In this document: piece by piece, positions 26,463 through 34,829 of the stretch
How the letters are laid out: each line of letters starts with the position of its first letter
How positions within the stretch are numbered: the first letter of the stretch is position 1
From: JASHPR01 sp963842355
Lineage (GTDB): Bacteria > Actinomycetota > Actinomycetes > Streptosporangiales > Streptosporangiaceae
NCBI GenBank assembly: GCA_963842355.1
Contig: CAWJGC010000003.1
Span: forward strand, 186,001 to 250,000
DNA: 64,000 nucleotides
Direction of reading: 5' to 3'
Translations under genes and position numbers: made by a program
The notes under the pieces: generated by a model
Told to the model about the DNA's origin: nothing
The model's input: the letters and a program-made list of their open reading frames with translations, nothing else
Database searches by the model: none

Positions 26463-27185
26463 ATGAACCAGCCGGCGGATACGAACGCGGCCATCTGGCG
26501 GTCCGAGGAGGTCGTCCGGACCTTCGCGGCGCAAGCAGAGAAGCGCGAGCCCAACCGGGCGGCGCAGCGCCAGCTCATGGCCCTGCTGCTCCCCTTCGGC
26601 GAGCAGGAGCCGTTCACGTTCCTGGACCTGGGCGCGGGAACCGGGGCCGCGTCGCGCGCGATCCTCGGCCTGCACCCGCGCAGCACGGCCGTTCTCGCTG
26701 ACTTCTCGGCCGAGATGATGGCTGCGGGCGAGCGTGAGATGCAGCCGTTCGCGGGGCGCTACCGGTACGTCGAGTTCGACATGTCGACCGGCCAGTGGCC
26801 CGCGGCGATTCCCGCGGCGCTCGACGCGGTGGTGACCTCGATGTGCGTCCACCACCTGCCCGATGAACGCAAGCAGGGCCTGTTCGCCGAGATCTTCGAC
26901 CACCTGGTCCCGGGCGGCTGGTACCTCAACTACGACCCGGTGCGCGCTGAGGATCCGCTGGTCGAAGCCGCGTGGCAGCGGGTGAGCGACCTCGAAGACC
27001 CTGAGGCCGCGAGCGAGCGGCTGCATCGCACGCATCAGGAGCAGGCCCGCTGGCACAACCACGTCCGCTACATCATCCCGCTCGCCCGGCAGCTGGACTA
27101 TCTGCGGTCGGCTGGATTCACGGGCATCGACGTCTACTGGAAGCGCCTGGAGAACGTCATCTACGGCGGGTGCCGCCCGGGCTGA
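26463..27185 (+). CDS. Class I SAM-dependent methyltransferase
   Basis: A 240-residue Rossmann-fold methyltransferase. Motif I reads FTFLDLGAGTGAASRAIL (GxGxG), motif II STAVLADFSAEMMAAG with an acidic SAM-ribose ligand, motif IV-like region DAVVTSMCVHHLPDE, and post-motif VPGGWYLNYDP. ATG 26463 is preferred to GTG 26457, from which it differs by two codons; neither has a strong ribosome site. The substrate is not indicated. It is 100 bases downstream of the sigma gene. Confidence 0.88.
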   Translation: MNQPADTNAAIWRSEEVVRTFAAQAEKREPNRAAQRQLMALLLPFGEQEPFTFLDLGAGTGAASRAILGLHPRSTAVLADFSAEMMAAGEREMQPFAGRYRYVEFDMSTGQWPAAIPAALDAVVTSMCVHHLPDERKQGLFAEIFDHLVPGGWYLNYDPVRAEDPLVEAAWQRVSDLEDPEAASERLHRTHQEQARWHNHVRYIIPLARQLDYLRSAGFTGIDVYWKRLENVIYGGCRPG

Positions 27186-27194
27186 AGCGCGGGC

Positions 27195-27280
27195 GTCGCC
27201 GGTCAGGTGCGAGACCGCCACGAAGCTGCCCGGGGCCAGGTCCGCCGCCAGCGCCGCGACGATCGGGCGCCGATTCCGTG
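27195..27280 (-). pseudogene. Remnant of a PF04672-type SAM methyltransferase
   Basis: About 28 codons read NRRPIVAALAADLAPGSFVA followed by VSHLTGD, resembling the late strand of actinomycete S-adenosyl methyltransferases (usually DxxGIVAxLxxxLxxGSYLxxSH). No start or flanking domain is attached. Treated as a fossil fragment. The rest of 27186-27432 has nothing recognisable. Confidence 0.35.
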
Positions 27281-27432
27281 ACGGGACGACGTCCGCTTCA
27301 TGATCGGAGAGACTTATGTGCAGATAGCGCACGTAACTCTCCACAATCATTGAGACCGGCCGCGCATGCGCCTCTATCGCATGGCCCGATCAGCAAATCC
27401 AAATCCGCGCCAGAGCCAGACTAGACAGCTAC

Positions 27433-27918
27433 TCATCTGGCTTGTGGGGACGCAAGTGCTCGGTGAGGAGCCGGGCGACTGAGGGGCCCCGTGCTCAGCA
27501 GATGCTGGCGGACAGGGCCACGGGCCTCCCAGAGGCCCATGCCGCGCCACTGGTCACGGGTCAAGTCCGGATCGTCCATGCGCCCGCGCTTCGCTTGTTC
27601 GGGCATCCAGCCAGGCACCTCGGAGCAGGCCTGGACCCACGACGCCGCGAGGCGGGCCTGCGGATGCTAGTCCCGGGACACCAACCCGAACAACCGGGCA
27701 TCAGGCAGTTGACCGGCTACGGCGTACCCGCCGCCTGAGGCTTTGAGGCGCCGCAGACCGCTGCGGAACGACCTGATCTGCGCGGCGAGTTGCTCGCCGT
27801 CAGGTGTGCGCTGGTCGTGATGCACGTGTCGGAGCCAGCCGTGGTGGACCGCATCCCGGATCAGGAAATGCGCGAACCGCCGCAAGGCGGGGGCGAGTTG
27901 CGCGATCAGCCCGGACAA
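27433..27918 (-). pseudogene. Unknown gene remnant with internal stop, contains copy 1 of the 215-bp repeat
   Basis: One minus-strand frame reads through 27918-27433 except for a TAG at 27667-27669, where the second copy of the repeat has CAG (Gln). Rejoined it gives a basic helical protein: SGLIAQLAPALRRFAHFLIR, DGEQLAAQIRSFRSGLRRLK, LPDARLFGLVSRD, then HPQARLAASWVQACSEVPGW and DDPDLTRDQWRGMGLWEARG. I do not recognise the family. No good start is visible upstream of the TTG at 27918, so the 5' end may also be lost. Confidence 0.5.
27493..27707. repeat. 215-bp direct repeat, copy 1
   Basis: Nearly identical, with about three differences including one single-base gap, to 34546-34759 in the same orientation, about 7.05 kb away. 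The two copies bracket the low-GC CHAT operon. They lie within a decayed gene rather than a tRNA gene. Confidence 0.9.
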
Positions 27919-28065
27919 CAGGGGCCTGTCGGCGTCATGGAACAGCCGCGGCTGCCTTCGCGGCCGGGCACGCCGCCCCAGACTGCAGCGGCAGCCTCAT
28001 ATTCATCGGCGACAGCGGGCTCGAGGCTGACAGCGGAGGCTCAGCGCCGGGCCAGCGCCTGGGAA

Positions 28066-28554
28066 CTACAAGGGCTGCTGGACCCACCTGACGCCTGTCC
28101 ACCGCAGTTCGCTCGGACGGTCCGCCACCCGCTTGGGCAAGGACGTCAATGTCTGTGTCAACTGGCGGTAGGCCTCCTGCGAGAGATCTCGTGGCATAAC
28201 GATATCCAGACCTCGATCTCTGTCGGTCAAGATCAGGACTCCCTGCCCACCGTGACGTGACTCGTAAAGTCGGCCTATCCAGCGGCGCAATGCCTTCGCA
28301 GCCGCATCCATCCCGTCCGCGGTAGCATCGGCAGCGCGTTCCCCCATTTTCTTCGTAAATGCGGTCAGAAACGTCATCACGGGAATCGCAATCGTAAGCG
28401 TCCACGGCAAAGCCTCTATTGCGCCCCGGTCAGTGTGATCGGATCGAACCTGTATGCCCAGATCTAGTTCATCTAGCAGCTCCTGGACGGCCGCGGTCTC
28501 CTCCTGTGTCGCGCCCAAGTCCATGCTCGCCCTGTACTTACGCTCACCGAGCAC
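28066..28554 (-). CDS. Small protein of CHAT operon, one hydrophobic segment, unknown family
   Basis: The last gene of the five-gene operon; GTG 28554 (or ATG 28524) follows the CHAT gene stop by 21 bases. It has 162 residues: an N-terminal acidic helical stretch (ATQEETAAVQELLDELDLG), a strongly hydrophobic segment (LPWTLTIAIPVMTFLTAF, about residues 49-66) that could be a membrane helix, a helical region (AADATADGMDAAAKALRRWIG), and a C-terminal alpha/beta half (GQGVLILTDRDRGLDIVMP). No family is recognised. By position it may be the effector, membrane target or regulator of the CHAT protease; these are inferences only. Confidence 0.7.
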   Translation of the reverse strand: MLGERKYRASMDLGATQEETAAVQELLDELDLGIQVRSDHTDRGAIEALPWTLTIAIPVMTFLTAFTKKMGERAADATADGMDAAAKALRRWIGRLYESRHGGQGVLILTDRDRGLDIVMPRDLSQEAYRQLTQTLTSLPKRVADRPSELRWTGVRWVQQPL

Positions 28555-28575
28555 AACAGATCCACCCTTCGGAAG

Positions 28576-29871
28576 TCATTCGGTTGCGGAGAACAGGCTC
28601 TGGCTTCCCATCAGTAGAAACGGACTCTGTATCTCCCGCATATTCTGGCAATGAGCGCGAAGCAACGCGCGCCCAGCATCGAATGCAGTTTCGATCGGCC
28701 AATTTGCACCAATGGCCTGGTAGAAGCCCACGCTGAACTCAATAGCCGCTTTATCATCTACTTTGTAGCGCATTCCGACAACATAATCGACGTATTCAGC
28801 TAATGCCTCAGCAAGCTTATAAGTATCACACGCGTTTATGAGAACGCATTTAACCATCTCAGCTAGCCTTACAAGACCAACCACCGTGTCCTTGTCGACA
28901 AGAAACGAGTTTCCCGCCTCATCTTCAGCATAAAGGCTGCCGTCGACTGCGCCGTGTCCGGCAAAGTGAATAATCTGCGGTGAATGCCGGATGATGTCCT
29001 GGCTAATATCTCTGACGCGGACCGCGAAAGACGGCACTAGCTCGAAGCGATCACCGAACTCACTGAGCTTCAGCACATTTGAGATATCTCGAAACTCCTG
29101 TCCCAATCGCAGAGACCGCGTATCTGACGGATTAGCAGCTAGATAAAGGATTCTCGCAGGTGGCGTGCGAGACGGATCGCTACCGCGCTGCCTCGATAGC
29201 GGTTCCCGGACGCTCAGTGTAATAGTACGCCTATGTCGGAGCTGGAGGCCCTTATCGCACGTGTGGCTTATCATCAGATCAACTGACACCTGAGATACTG
29301 CCCTGCGTGCGCGAAGATGGAGGACCAGGATCTTGTGCTCACCGGGTCCAAGCGTTCCAACTCGTTGCGGAATTCCCTTCTCGCGAACATCAAGCGAGCC
29401 ATAGACCACCACGCCGACGTTCCGGAGCCGAGCCTTTCCTACATTCTCAACATGACAGCGAAAAGCAGTCCACTCATTGTAACGGAGCTCTTTGCGGTCG
29501 AATTCGACAAGAAGTCCCGTCTCCGGCGAGCCTCCGCCTTGCGCCGCCGGACCGATGTTCACCTCAATAGCCACAACGGGCACCCTCACAGGGATATCGT
29601 GCGGATCTCTGTACGAGAAATTAGCGGTGCCGAGGCGCCAGCGTCCGACGGCGTCAGCGCGAACCTGAAGCCTGTGCGATATGGTCTCTCCAGCACCTAT
29701 GCGGGGCAGCTGTATCAGTTCATTGCCACGGAGCAACCTTATCTCGGGAGGAAGCGAAAGCTTGAAGACGACATTGCTGCAGACGCCTGGCGCAGTGTTC
29801 GTGAACACCACATCAAGATCGGTAGCACGACCCTGAACGAGTTCCGGCGGAGACACAGAAACCTTGATCAT
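28576..29871 (-). CDS. CHAT-domain caspase-like protease with two N-terminal Ig-like domains
   Basis: A 431-residue protein whose ATG (29871) overlaps the stop of the zinc-ribbon gene by four bases (ATGA). Residues 1-105 and 118-222 read as two beta-sandwich domains of the CARDB/NEW3 type (SVSPPELVQGRATDLDVVFTN; LLVEFDRKELRYNEWTAFRC). Residues 238-431 are a CHAT peptidase: ILYLAANPSDTRSLRLGQEF, the catalytic His306 in IIHFAGHG, and the catalytic Cys348 in VLINACDTYKLAEALAEYVDYVVGM. CHAT proteases are relatives of caspases and separases used in bacterial cell-death and CRISPR-linked (Craspase) responses. No TPR or STAND domain is fused, so activation must come through the Ig-like part or operon partners. 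Codon use is AT-richer than outside the region. Confidence 0.88.
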   Translation of the reverse strand: MIKVSVSPPELVQGRATDLDVVFTNTAPGVCSNVVFKLSLPPEIRLLRGNELIQLPRIGAGETISHRLQVRADAVGRWRLGTANFSYRDPHDIPVRVPVVAIEVNIGPAAQGGGSPETGLLVEFDRKELRYNEWTAFRCHVENVGKARLRNVGVVVYGSLDVREKGIPQRVGTLGPGEHKILVLHLRARRAVSQVSVDLMISHTCDKGLQLRHRRTITLSVREPLSRQRGSDPSRTPPARILYLAANPSDTRSLRLGQEFRDISNVLKLSEFGDRFELVPSFAVRVRDISQDIIRHSPQIIHFAGHGAVDGSLYAEDEAGNSFLVDKDTVVGLVRLAEMVKCVLINACDTYKLAEALAEYVDYVVGMRYKVDDKAAIEFSVGFYQAIGANWPIETAFDAGRALLRAHCQNMREIQSPFLLMGSQSLFSATE

Positions 29872-30104
29872 TCTTCGCTTCGCTCCATCAGCGCGGCCAG
29901 TGTCGGATGATGCAGTCGCCTGCATGGCTTGCAATGAAATGCAGCACGCCCTGCAGCGCCGTATTCCGGACTGAAAGCGCTGTCGACGATCTGCGTGCGA
30001 TCTCTTTGGCACAGCGGCTTGCCGCAGTGATGACATACAGCGTTGATATGTACTGCGCCGTTGTCAGTCTCCCTGGAGTTACATTCTGCACATTCCCACG
30101 CCAT
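29868..30104 (-). CDS. Small zinc-ribbon protein of CHAT operon
   Basis: A 78-residue protein, ATG 30104. It contains CxxC (WECAECNSR), C-HH-C-GKPLC-xxD in the middle, and a final HCKPC, giving six to eight potential zinc ligands in about 60 residues. The same spacing (VCHHCGxPxCxxD then HHCxxC) occurs at the N-terminus of the membrane protein encoded just upstream, so the two zinc modules are homologous. The gene overlaps the CHAT gene by ATGA, implying translational coupling and probably a stable complex. A fusion of this module to the CHAT gene is also conceivable in relatives. Confidence 0.75.
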   Translation of the reverse strand: MAWECAECNSRETDNGAVHINAVCHHCGKPLCQRDRTQIVDSAFSPEYGAAGRAAFHCKPCRRLHHPTLAALMERSEE

Positions 30105-30136
30105 TTATATTCCCTGAAAATTAATCATGAACTTCG

Positions 30137-31891
30137 TCATTGCCAGTCGGCGGTGGCAAGCGCCCTAAGTGTTTCAATGGCGAGTTCATGAAGCTTCTCC
30201 CATTCATTGACGATCCGCTTCTCCATCGGAACGCTCGCATACGCGCCCTGTACGGTTATCCTCGTCTTGGTGTTTCCGGTGCTGGCCCGAATTTCGCCCT
30301 TGTGCAACTCCTCACCCGTCAGGACAATGTGAAAATCTACCGGATACACCCCGTCGTACCGGCGCCCGGCTATGTCCCAGTAGCGATTAACGACATTTGC
30401 ACGCGCTCCGCTACGCGGAGGGTTCTCGATTACGCGCTTAACATAATAGCCACGATCGCTCATTGCATTCGTCAGTGCAATTACGGTCTCGTGGTCTGGT
30501 ATCACACCGGGCAGCTCGTCGGTATCGTCTTTTTCAGTATCTAGCTTCCGGTCCGGCACAACGCGCAAGTCCTGATAACGGACTCCGAATAGACTCAGGG
30601 TAAAGTTTGCGGATACTTTTGTCTTTACTTCGTGATTGTGAACGTCGCGACGACGCTCCCCAAGTGGGTGGTAAATATCCACGCCCTCCAACCCGGATAG
30701 AGTGTTCTTGAAGCCGACTTCCAGTTCGCCGTGAAGCGTGTCATTGAGCTCAATTTGATTTTCGAACCGGATTCTCAGCGTAAGCCGCCGGCTAGTTTTC
30801 TCCTCCTCAGAAATCGAGATCTGAGTCCAACTGATCGTTCGCATTAGCTCATTTCCACTTTCGGGAAGCTCTTCTTTACTAATGAGCGCGCGTCCCCGTT
30901 CCAGTGTCTCGACTGGACCCCATGTCAGAGGCACCATTAGCTTCAGCGTCTCGACGCGGTCAATTGCCAGCTGAACATCTTCCGATCCACCGTCCGTCCA
31001 CTGCAGATCGAGAGCGAGCGAGCGTTGATCGGACTCTGGAACAAGGGTCGGCGTCAGCCATATGGGAATGGACTCAACACGACGGCTTCGGGGCAGGCGG
31101 TAACTAGCCCGCACACTCCAGGGCGCGGCAGAGCGGCTGTAAGCGGCGTTGAAGTATGGGAGAGCACTGACTTTTCCGCGCAAGGGAATTGTGGTTCGCT
31201 CCGGTGCGAAATCGATCTGGTCCAGACACTGGCTCACATATTCCAAGTTGGCCTGCCCGCGCAGCGCGGCAAAGCCTGCCGAGAACTCGACGTTGCCTTT
31301 ATCAGCAACTCGGTACTTCTTAAGATAGTTCTTGAGCCTGTCGCGATCTGGTCTGCCCAGAGTCATAGATATCTCTATCTCTCCTTCCACAGGTTCAATC
31401 GCCGTGTGATAAACGCCCTCGCGATCGAGCCGCAAGGAGCCATGAAAACATTCGACAACACTAACGGATTCGATCGTCGCGGTGACCGGCAGCTGCGGTG
31501 GGGCTTTCAGCGCTGAGGCCACCCGGCGCTTATCGGTGAAGTACATCGCAATGGCCAATCCGCTACCCATCAAGAATAGCGCAAGTCCAAGAAAGAGGTA
31601 TGCGATCGCGACGACGATACCTGCCAGGGCGATGGCGCTGCCCATAATTACAAATACTTGCACCCGTCCTTTGACTAGGTGCGCACAAGCATCACAATGA
31701 TGGGGTCCCTTTCTGTCCATTCCAAGGTGTGCGAACTCGTGGCTGAGCGGCCTGCCAGACAGGTCGACTGTAGTGAGGCTGTCGTCCTTACAAGCGGGAC
31801 GCCCGCAGTGGTGGCATACGCTGAAGATCTTTGGCGAGCCGCACACGTCGCAGCGCGCCCGTGGCGCGAGCGGCTCGAGTTTGGTAGGCAT
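30137..31891 (-). CDS. Zinc-ribbon membrane protein of CHAT operon, unknown family
   Basis: A 584-residue protein. ATG 31891 follows GAGGGAG at six bases. Residues about 13-75 are a zinc-ribbon module (RCDVCGSPKIFSVCHHCGRPAC, then HHCDAC). Two adjacent membrane helices follow (VFVIMGSAIALAGIVVAIAY and LFLGLALFLMGSGLAIAMYF, about 80-120), then about 450 residues rich in beta strands and charge (for example ISISEEEKTSRRLTLRIRFE). The end (ALTNAMSDRGYYVKRVIENP to MEKRIVNEWEKLHELAIETL) matches in layout the end of the 571-residue neighbour. Not assignable to a known family. It probably anchors the system at the membrane and senses or scaffolds. Confidence 0.75.
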   Translation of the reverse strand: MPTKLEPLAPRARCDVCGSPKIFSVCHHCGRPACKDDSLTTVDLSGRPLSHEFAHLGMDRKGPHHCDACAHLVKGRVQVFVIMGSAIALAGIVVAIAYLFLGLALFLMGSGLAIAMYFTDKRRVASALKAPPQLPVTATIESVSVVECFHGSLRLDREGVYHTAIEPVEGEIEISMTLGRPDRDRLKNYLKKYRVADKGNVEFSAGFAALRGQANLEYVSQCLDQIDFAPERTTIPLRGKVSALPYFNAAYSRSAAPWSVRASYRLPRSRRVESIPIWLTPTLVPESDQRSLALDLQWTDGGSEDVQLAIDRVETLKLMVPLTWGPVETLERGRALISKEELPESGNELMRTISWTQISISEEEKTSRRLTLRIRFENQIELNDTLHGELEVGFKNTLSGLEGVDIYHPLGERRRDVHNHEVKTKVSANFTLSLFGVRYQDLRVVPDRKLDTEKDDTDELPGVIPDHETVIALTNAMSDRGYYVKRVIENPPRSGARANVVNRYWDIAGRRYDGVYPVDFHIVLTGEELHKGEIRASTGNTKTRITVQGAYASVPMEKRIVNEWEKLHELAIETLRALATADWQ

Positions 31892-31917
31892 AGAGGGCTC
31901 CCTCAAAGATGTTCCAC

Positions 31918-33633
31918 TCAGCGTCTCGCCCGTACACGCTCAAACCGCTCTCGCAACGCTTGCTGCAGCGCGTTCATCTCATGCGTGAGCTCGCAGCTGT
32001 CTCGAGGAAGAGTTCCGCGTATGAAGACTCTTAGCTCTCCGCTTTCGAACACGCTCTTATAGGTATGGCCTCCAGGAACCTTATTCGCGCGCTCAGTCTG
32101 GTAACGCCGTCGTTCGATAAGCAACCACATGATCATAAAGTCCGGGCCCTCACGCCGCCTCGCCACCAGGAAGAGATCCTGGCGATCGTTGAGCAACGTC
32201 TGCGACTCGATTAGGAAGCCCCTATCCTCCAGTGCGGTGACAATGTCCCTGATCCGTGCTTCCTCTGGCACTATCTCGTCGAAGTAGAGATGCTGCCACG
32301 GCGAAAATGTTCGCTTTGCAAACGCATCATCAAGTATCAGGTGAATTCTTGTTGATATTTTACATACGAGCTTGGGCGTTGTGATTCGTGATAGTGAGCC
32401 AGTCGCTCCGTACAGGCGGCACTCCAAGCCGGACATCAAGTATCCTGGAACTTCTACCTCAACTTGGCCGTCCAAGCTCGGTTGCTGATATAGCTCGCCG
32501 GGCTGCTTGATGACGAGAAGTATCTTGGAGTTCCGATATAGCTGTATGTCACTCGTATCGTCAGGGTCATCATCTGCAGACGCGATCGAGAGGTCAGACC
32601 ATTCGAGGCTTCGGGTTTCGGGATTGTATCTAAGCGGTACATCGTTGCCACTGACAGTAAGGCTTAGTGCATCAAGCGAGGTAATGGTGGGCCAGTCGAG
32701 AGACATTTTGGTGATCTTGGGGCGAAGATTATGATCGCGTGATTTACATGGCAGGTGCAGGGAGACCGTCATGAGCAGCCAGAGGTACGGACGGAAGTTT
32801 ACCTGTTGCGTCATGCTCGGGATGATGTCATTGATCCCGTCATGCCTTTCTTTCGGGAACTCGAGAGGCAGGCTGCCGAGGCTGTCTGGATCTAGCAGTT
32901 CAATCTGTACGTCAATTGGATGCAGTCTTGGCCGCTGTGAACTCGGCGCGTAGTCGTAGGCGATGACGCAGGTTTGACGGTCCGAGGTCAGATGATCCAT
33001 CCTGCTCGTACTTCCGTTTGCGCCCACAGGCACTCGGATAGGGACCGCACCGTAGCGGTCGCTCAGATCCAGCATGGTGTCCAGATCCGTGTTCCCGTAA
33101 TTCGTTAAGAGCAAATGACCAATGACCGCCTCAGTATCTGGTTTGATGCGTCCGTCTTTCGCGGCGCTTTCAATGTCGGCGCGGGCTTGCCTTGTGAAGT
33201 ACTTATGTCCGTCGTAAGGAATGTCGAGCTTGATATGCCCCGTCGGCCGGCCGCGAGTTGTTTTTGATGCATTACGGGAGATCTCTTGCTCGTAGGTATA
33301 GCACTCCGTCAGTTCTGCATTCTCGACAGCTGCCCGGGCGTAAATCTCGGTCTGCGGATCCTTGGCCGGTGCGAGCATTTGCAGCGTGCCCAGTTGAGCC
33401 GCCTCCCTCAGCCTGACAAAGGTCGATTGCCGGCGGCGCTTCTTACGCCGCTTCCGGAGTATGAGGCGATGAAGCCGCGCAAAGACTAGAGATCTGGCGT
33501 CTGCCAGATATCTCGGCACCCGCTTGCGAAGGCGGGCGCTTTCCTCCGGTTCTGTCTGTTCCGGCGGAACTGGTGGCTCAGGGTCCGGCCTCCAGGTGCG
33601 CCCTCCGATCTTTTCCCAGAAGGAACTCATCAT
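31918..33633 (-). CDS. Large protein of CHAT operon, unknown family, paralogous C-terminus with neighbour
   Basis: First gene of the operon, 571 residues. Two ATG codons in tandem (33633, 33630) follow AAGGGAAG. The N-terminal 70 residues are basic and arginine-rich (RLHRLILRKRRKKRRRQSTF). The middle is mixed beta/alpha with no recognised motif (GHIKLDIPYDGHKYFTRQAR, AVIGHLLLTNYGNTDLDTML). The C-terminal 110 residues (DIVTALEDRGFLIESQTLLN, FMIMWLLIERRRYQTERANK, SCELTHEMNALQQALRERFE) follow the same strand-helix plan as the end of the zinc-ribbon membrane protein: an NxxxDRGFxI-like helix, a strand pair, and a final helix. No nuclease, NTPase or toxin motif was seen. Only 26 bases separate it from the next gene. 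Confidence 0.72.
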   Translation of the reverse strand: MMSSFWEKIGGRTWRPDPEPPVPPEQTEPEESARLRKRVPRYLADARSLVFARLHRLILRKRRKKRRRQSTFVRLREAAQLGTLQMLAPAKDPQTEIYARAAVENAELTECYTYEQEISRNASKTTRGRPTGHIKLDIPYDGHKYFTRQARADIESAAKDGRIKPDTEAVIGHLLLTNYGNTDLDTMLDLSDRYGAVPIRVPVGANGSTSRMDHLTSDRQTCVIAYDYAPSSQRPRLHPIDVQIELLDPDSLGSLPLEFPKERHDGINDIIPSMTQQVNFRPYLWLLMTVSLHLPCKSRDHNLRPKITKMSLDWPTITSLDALSLTVSGNDVPLRYNPETRSLEWSDLSIASADDDPDDTSDIQLYRNSKILLVIKQPGELYQQPSLDGQVEVEVPGYLMSGLECRLYGATGSLSRITTPKLVCKISTRIHLILDDAFAKRTFSPWQHLYFDEIVPEEARIRDIVTALEDRGFLIESQTLLNDRQDLFLVARRREGPDFMIMWLLIERRRYQTERANKVPGGHTYKSVFESGELRVFIRGTLPRDSCELTHEMNALQQALRERFERVRARR

Positions 33634-34545
33634 CTTCCCTTAACCTGGCGTCTAACACTGCGGGCAGTAGCCATGGTGGCCTCAGAGAACGGATGCAAGT
33701 CATGCACATACGGCCTTCCACGTGATGGCGACCGAAGGCGCGCCCGGGACTGCGGAAGGTCTCGTACGTGCCTCCACGCCCCCGTCACGGATGCTCACCC
33801 CCTCAAGTTGTGCCTCTGTCCAGAAAAATACGTCCAGATCAGCCGACCGTGAAGGGCACAAAGTGACACCGGGGGCGCCGGGCCCTGGCTGGAGCTCGGC
33901 CCTAGGGCGCCAGGTCGCGGACATAGAGATCCTTAATGGTGGGGTTACAATCGGGTTGTGGGGTCGAGTCCGGTGCTGGCGAGGAGGGCGGGCCGGTACC
34001 GCATCTGCTTGTCCGGCGACCCCGTCAGCTGGTGACTTCGTCCGTGCGGTCAAGCTTGTGACCGGCCTGCTGGACCAGGTGGTATCGACGGTCGGCTGAC
34101 CATGAACCCATCGGGCGCCTCCGCGACGCCCACCGCGCAGACCGCGTCCCAGGCAGTACGGTCGGACAAGTCTGTGCGCAGCACGTCCTCAGAGTCGCCG
34201 CCTTCGTCGGCCGTCGGCGACGAGCCAGCCTCGGTCCTAGAAAACATGCGCCGCTTCGCGGCGCTCCCGTGGGACACGGGAATAGGCCCATGCGTAACTG
34301 TGGCCGCAGGAGCACCAGTGGGGCCTATTTCCGTGTCAGAGCTGCCACCCTAACTTCCTGGCCCGTAGGCGCACGTCAGGCTTTCAGGCCCATGTCCGGG
34401 GTACGCGGTATTTGACGCCTCAAGCAAGGCCTCATCCGTCCGGCGAAGGGACTTGGCCTATTCGTCGTGCCCCGAGGACGAGCGACCCAAGACATGAGCG
34501 CGCACGGCTCCTGACCGTTGAGACAAGCGAGCACTTGCATCTTTG
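33634..34545. other. Gene-poor mosaic stretch upstream of the CHAT operon
   Basis: No intact gene could be supported. The operon promoter should lie in the first 150-200 bases (33634-33800), where GC falls locally. The remainder returns to high GC and includes a remnant at 34098-34196. Overlapping open frames on both strands are short and without family features. Confidence 0.5.
34098..34196 (-). pseudogene. Possible DUF6924-like remnant
   Basis: About 33 codons read DSEDVLRTDLSDRTAWDAVC and then APDGFMVS, resembling the N-terminal part of the small actinomycete DUF6924 proteins (LLRTDFSDDAAWxxVxxA, then DGFxAxV). The similarity ends abruptly at both sides, so this would be a truncated fragment. 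Recognition is from memory of the pattern and is uncertain. Confidence 0.35.
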
Positions 34546-34759
34546 GCTCAGCAGATGCTGGCGGACAGGGCCACGGCCCCCCAGAGGCCCATGCCGCGCC
34601 ACTGGTCACGGGTCAAGTCCGGATCGTCCATGCGCCCGCGCTTCGCTTGTTCGGGCATCCAGCCAGGCACCTCGGAGCAGGCCTGGACCCACGACGCCGC
34701 GAGGCGGGCCTGCGGATGCTGGTCCCGGGACACCAACCCGAACAACCGGGCATCAGGCA
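34546..34759. repeat. 215-bp direct repeat, copy 2
   Basis: Second copy of 27493-27707, same orientation. It carries CAG where copy 1 has TAG, and a one-base difference in a C-run near 34577. It is cut from the rest of the remnant gene on both sides, ending about 70 bases before the SDR gene. Confidence 0.9.
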
Positions 34760-34829
34760 CCGCCGCGCAGGGCGAGGGCGGCGCACCGGTCGGGTATAGC
34801 GTTAAGCCAGCTCTGATAAGGGGGCGGCC

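Noticed and set aside
33700..34053. 117-codon minus-strand frame upstream of the CHAT operon
   Set aside because: No family motif, no ribosome site, and it overlaps equally open frames on the plus strand.
34546..34759. 215-bp repeat read as a phage/ICE attachment site
   Set aside because: No tRNA gene or integrase is near either copy, and the copies encode part of a protein; homologous duplication is simpler.
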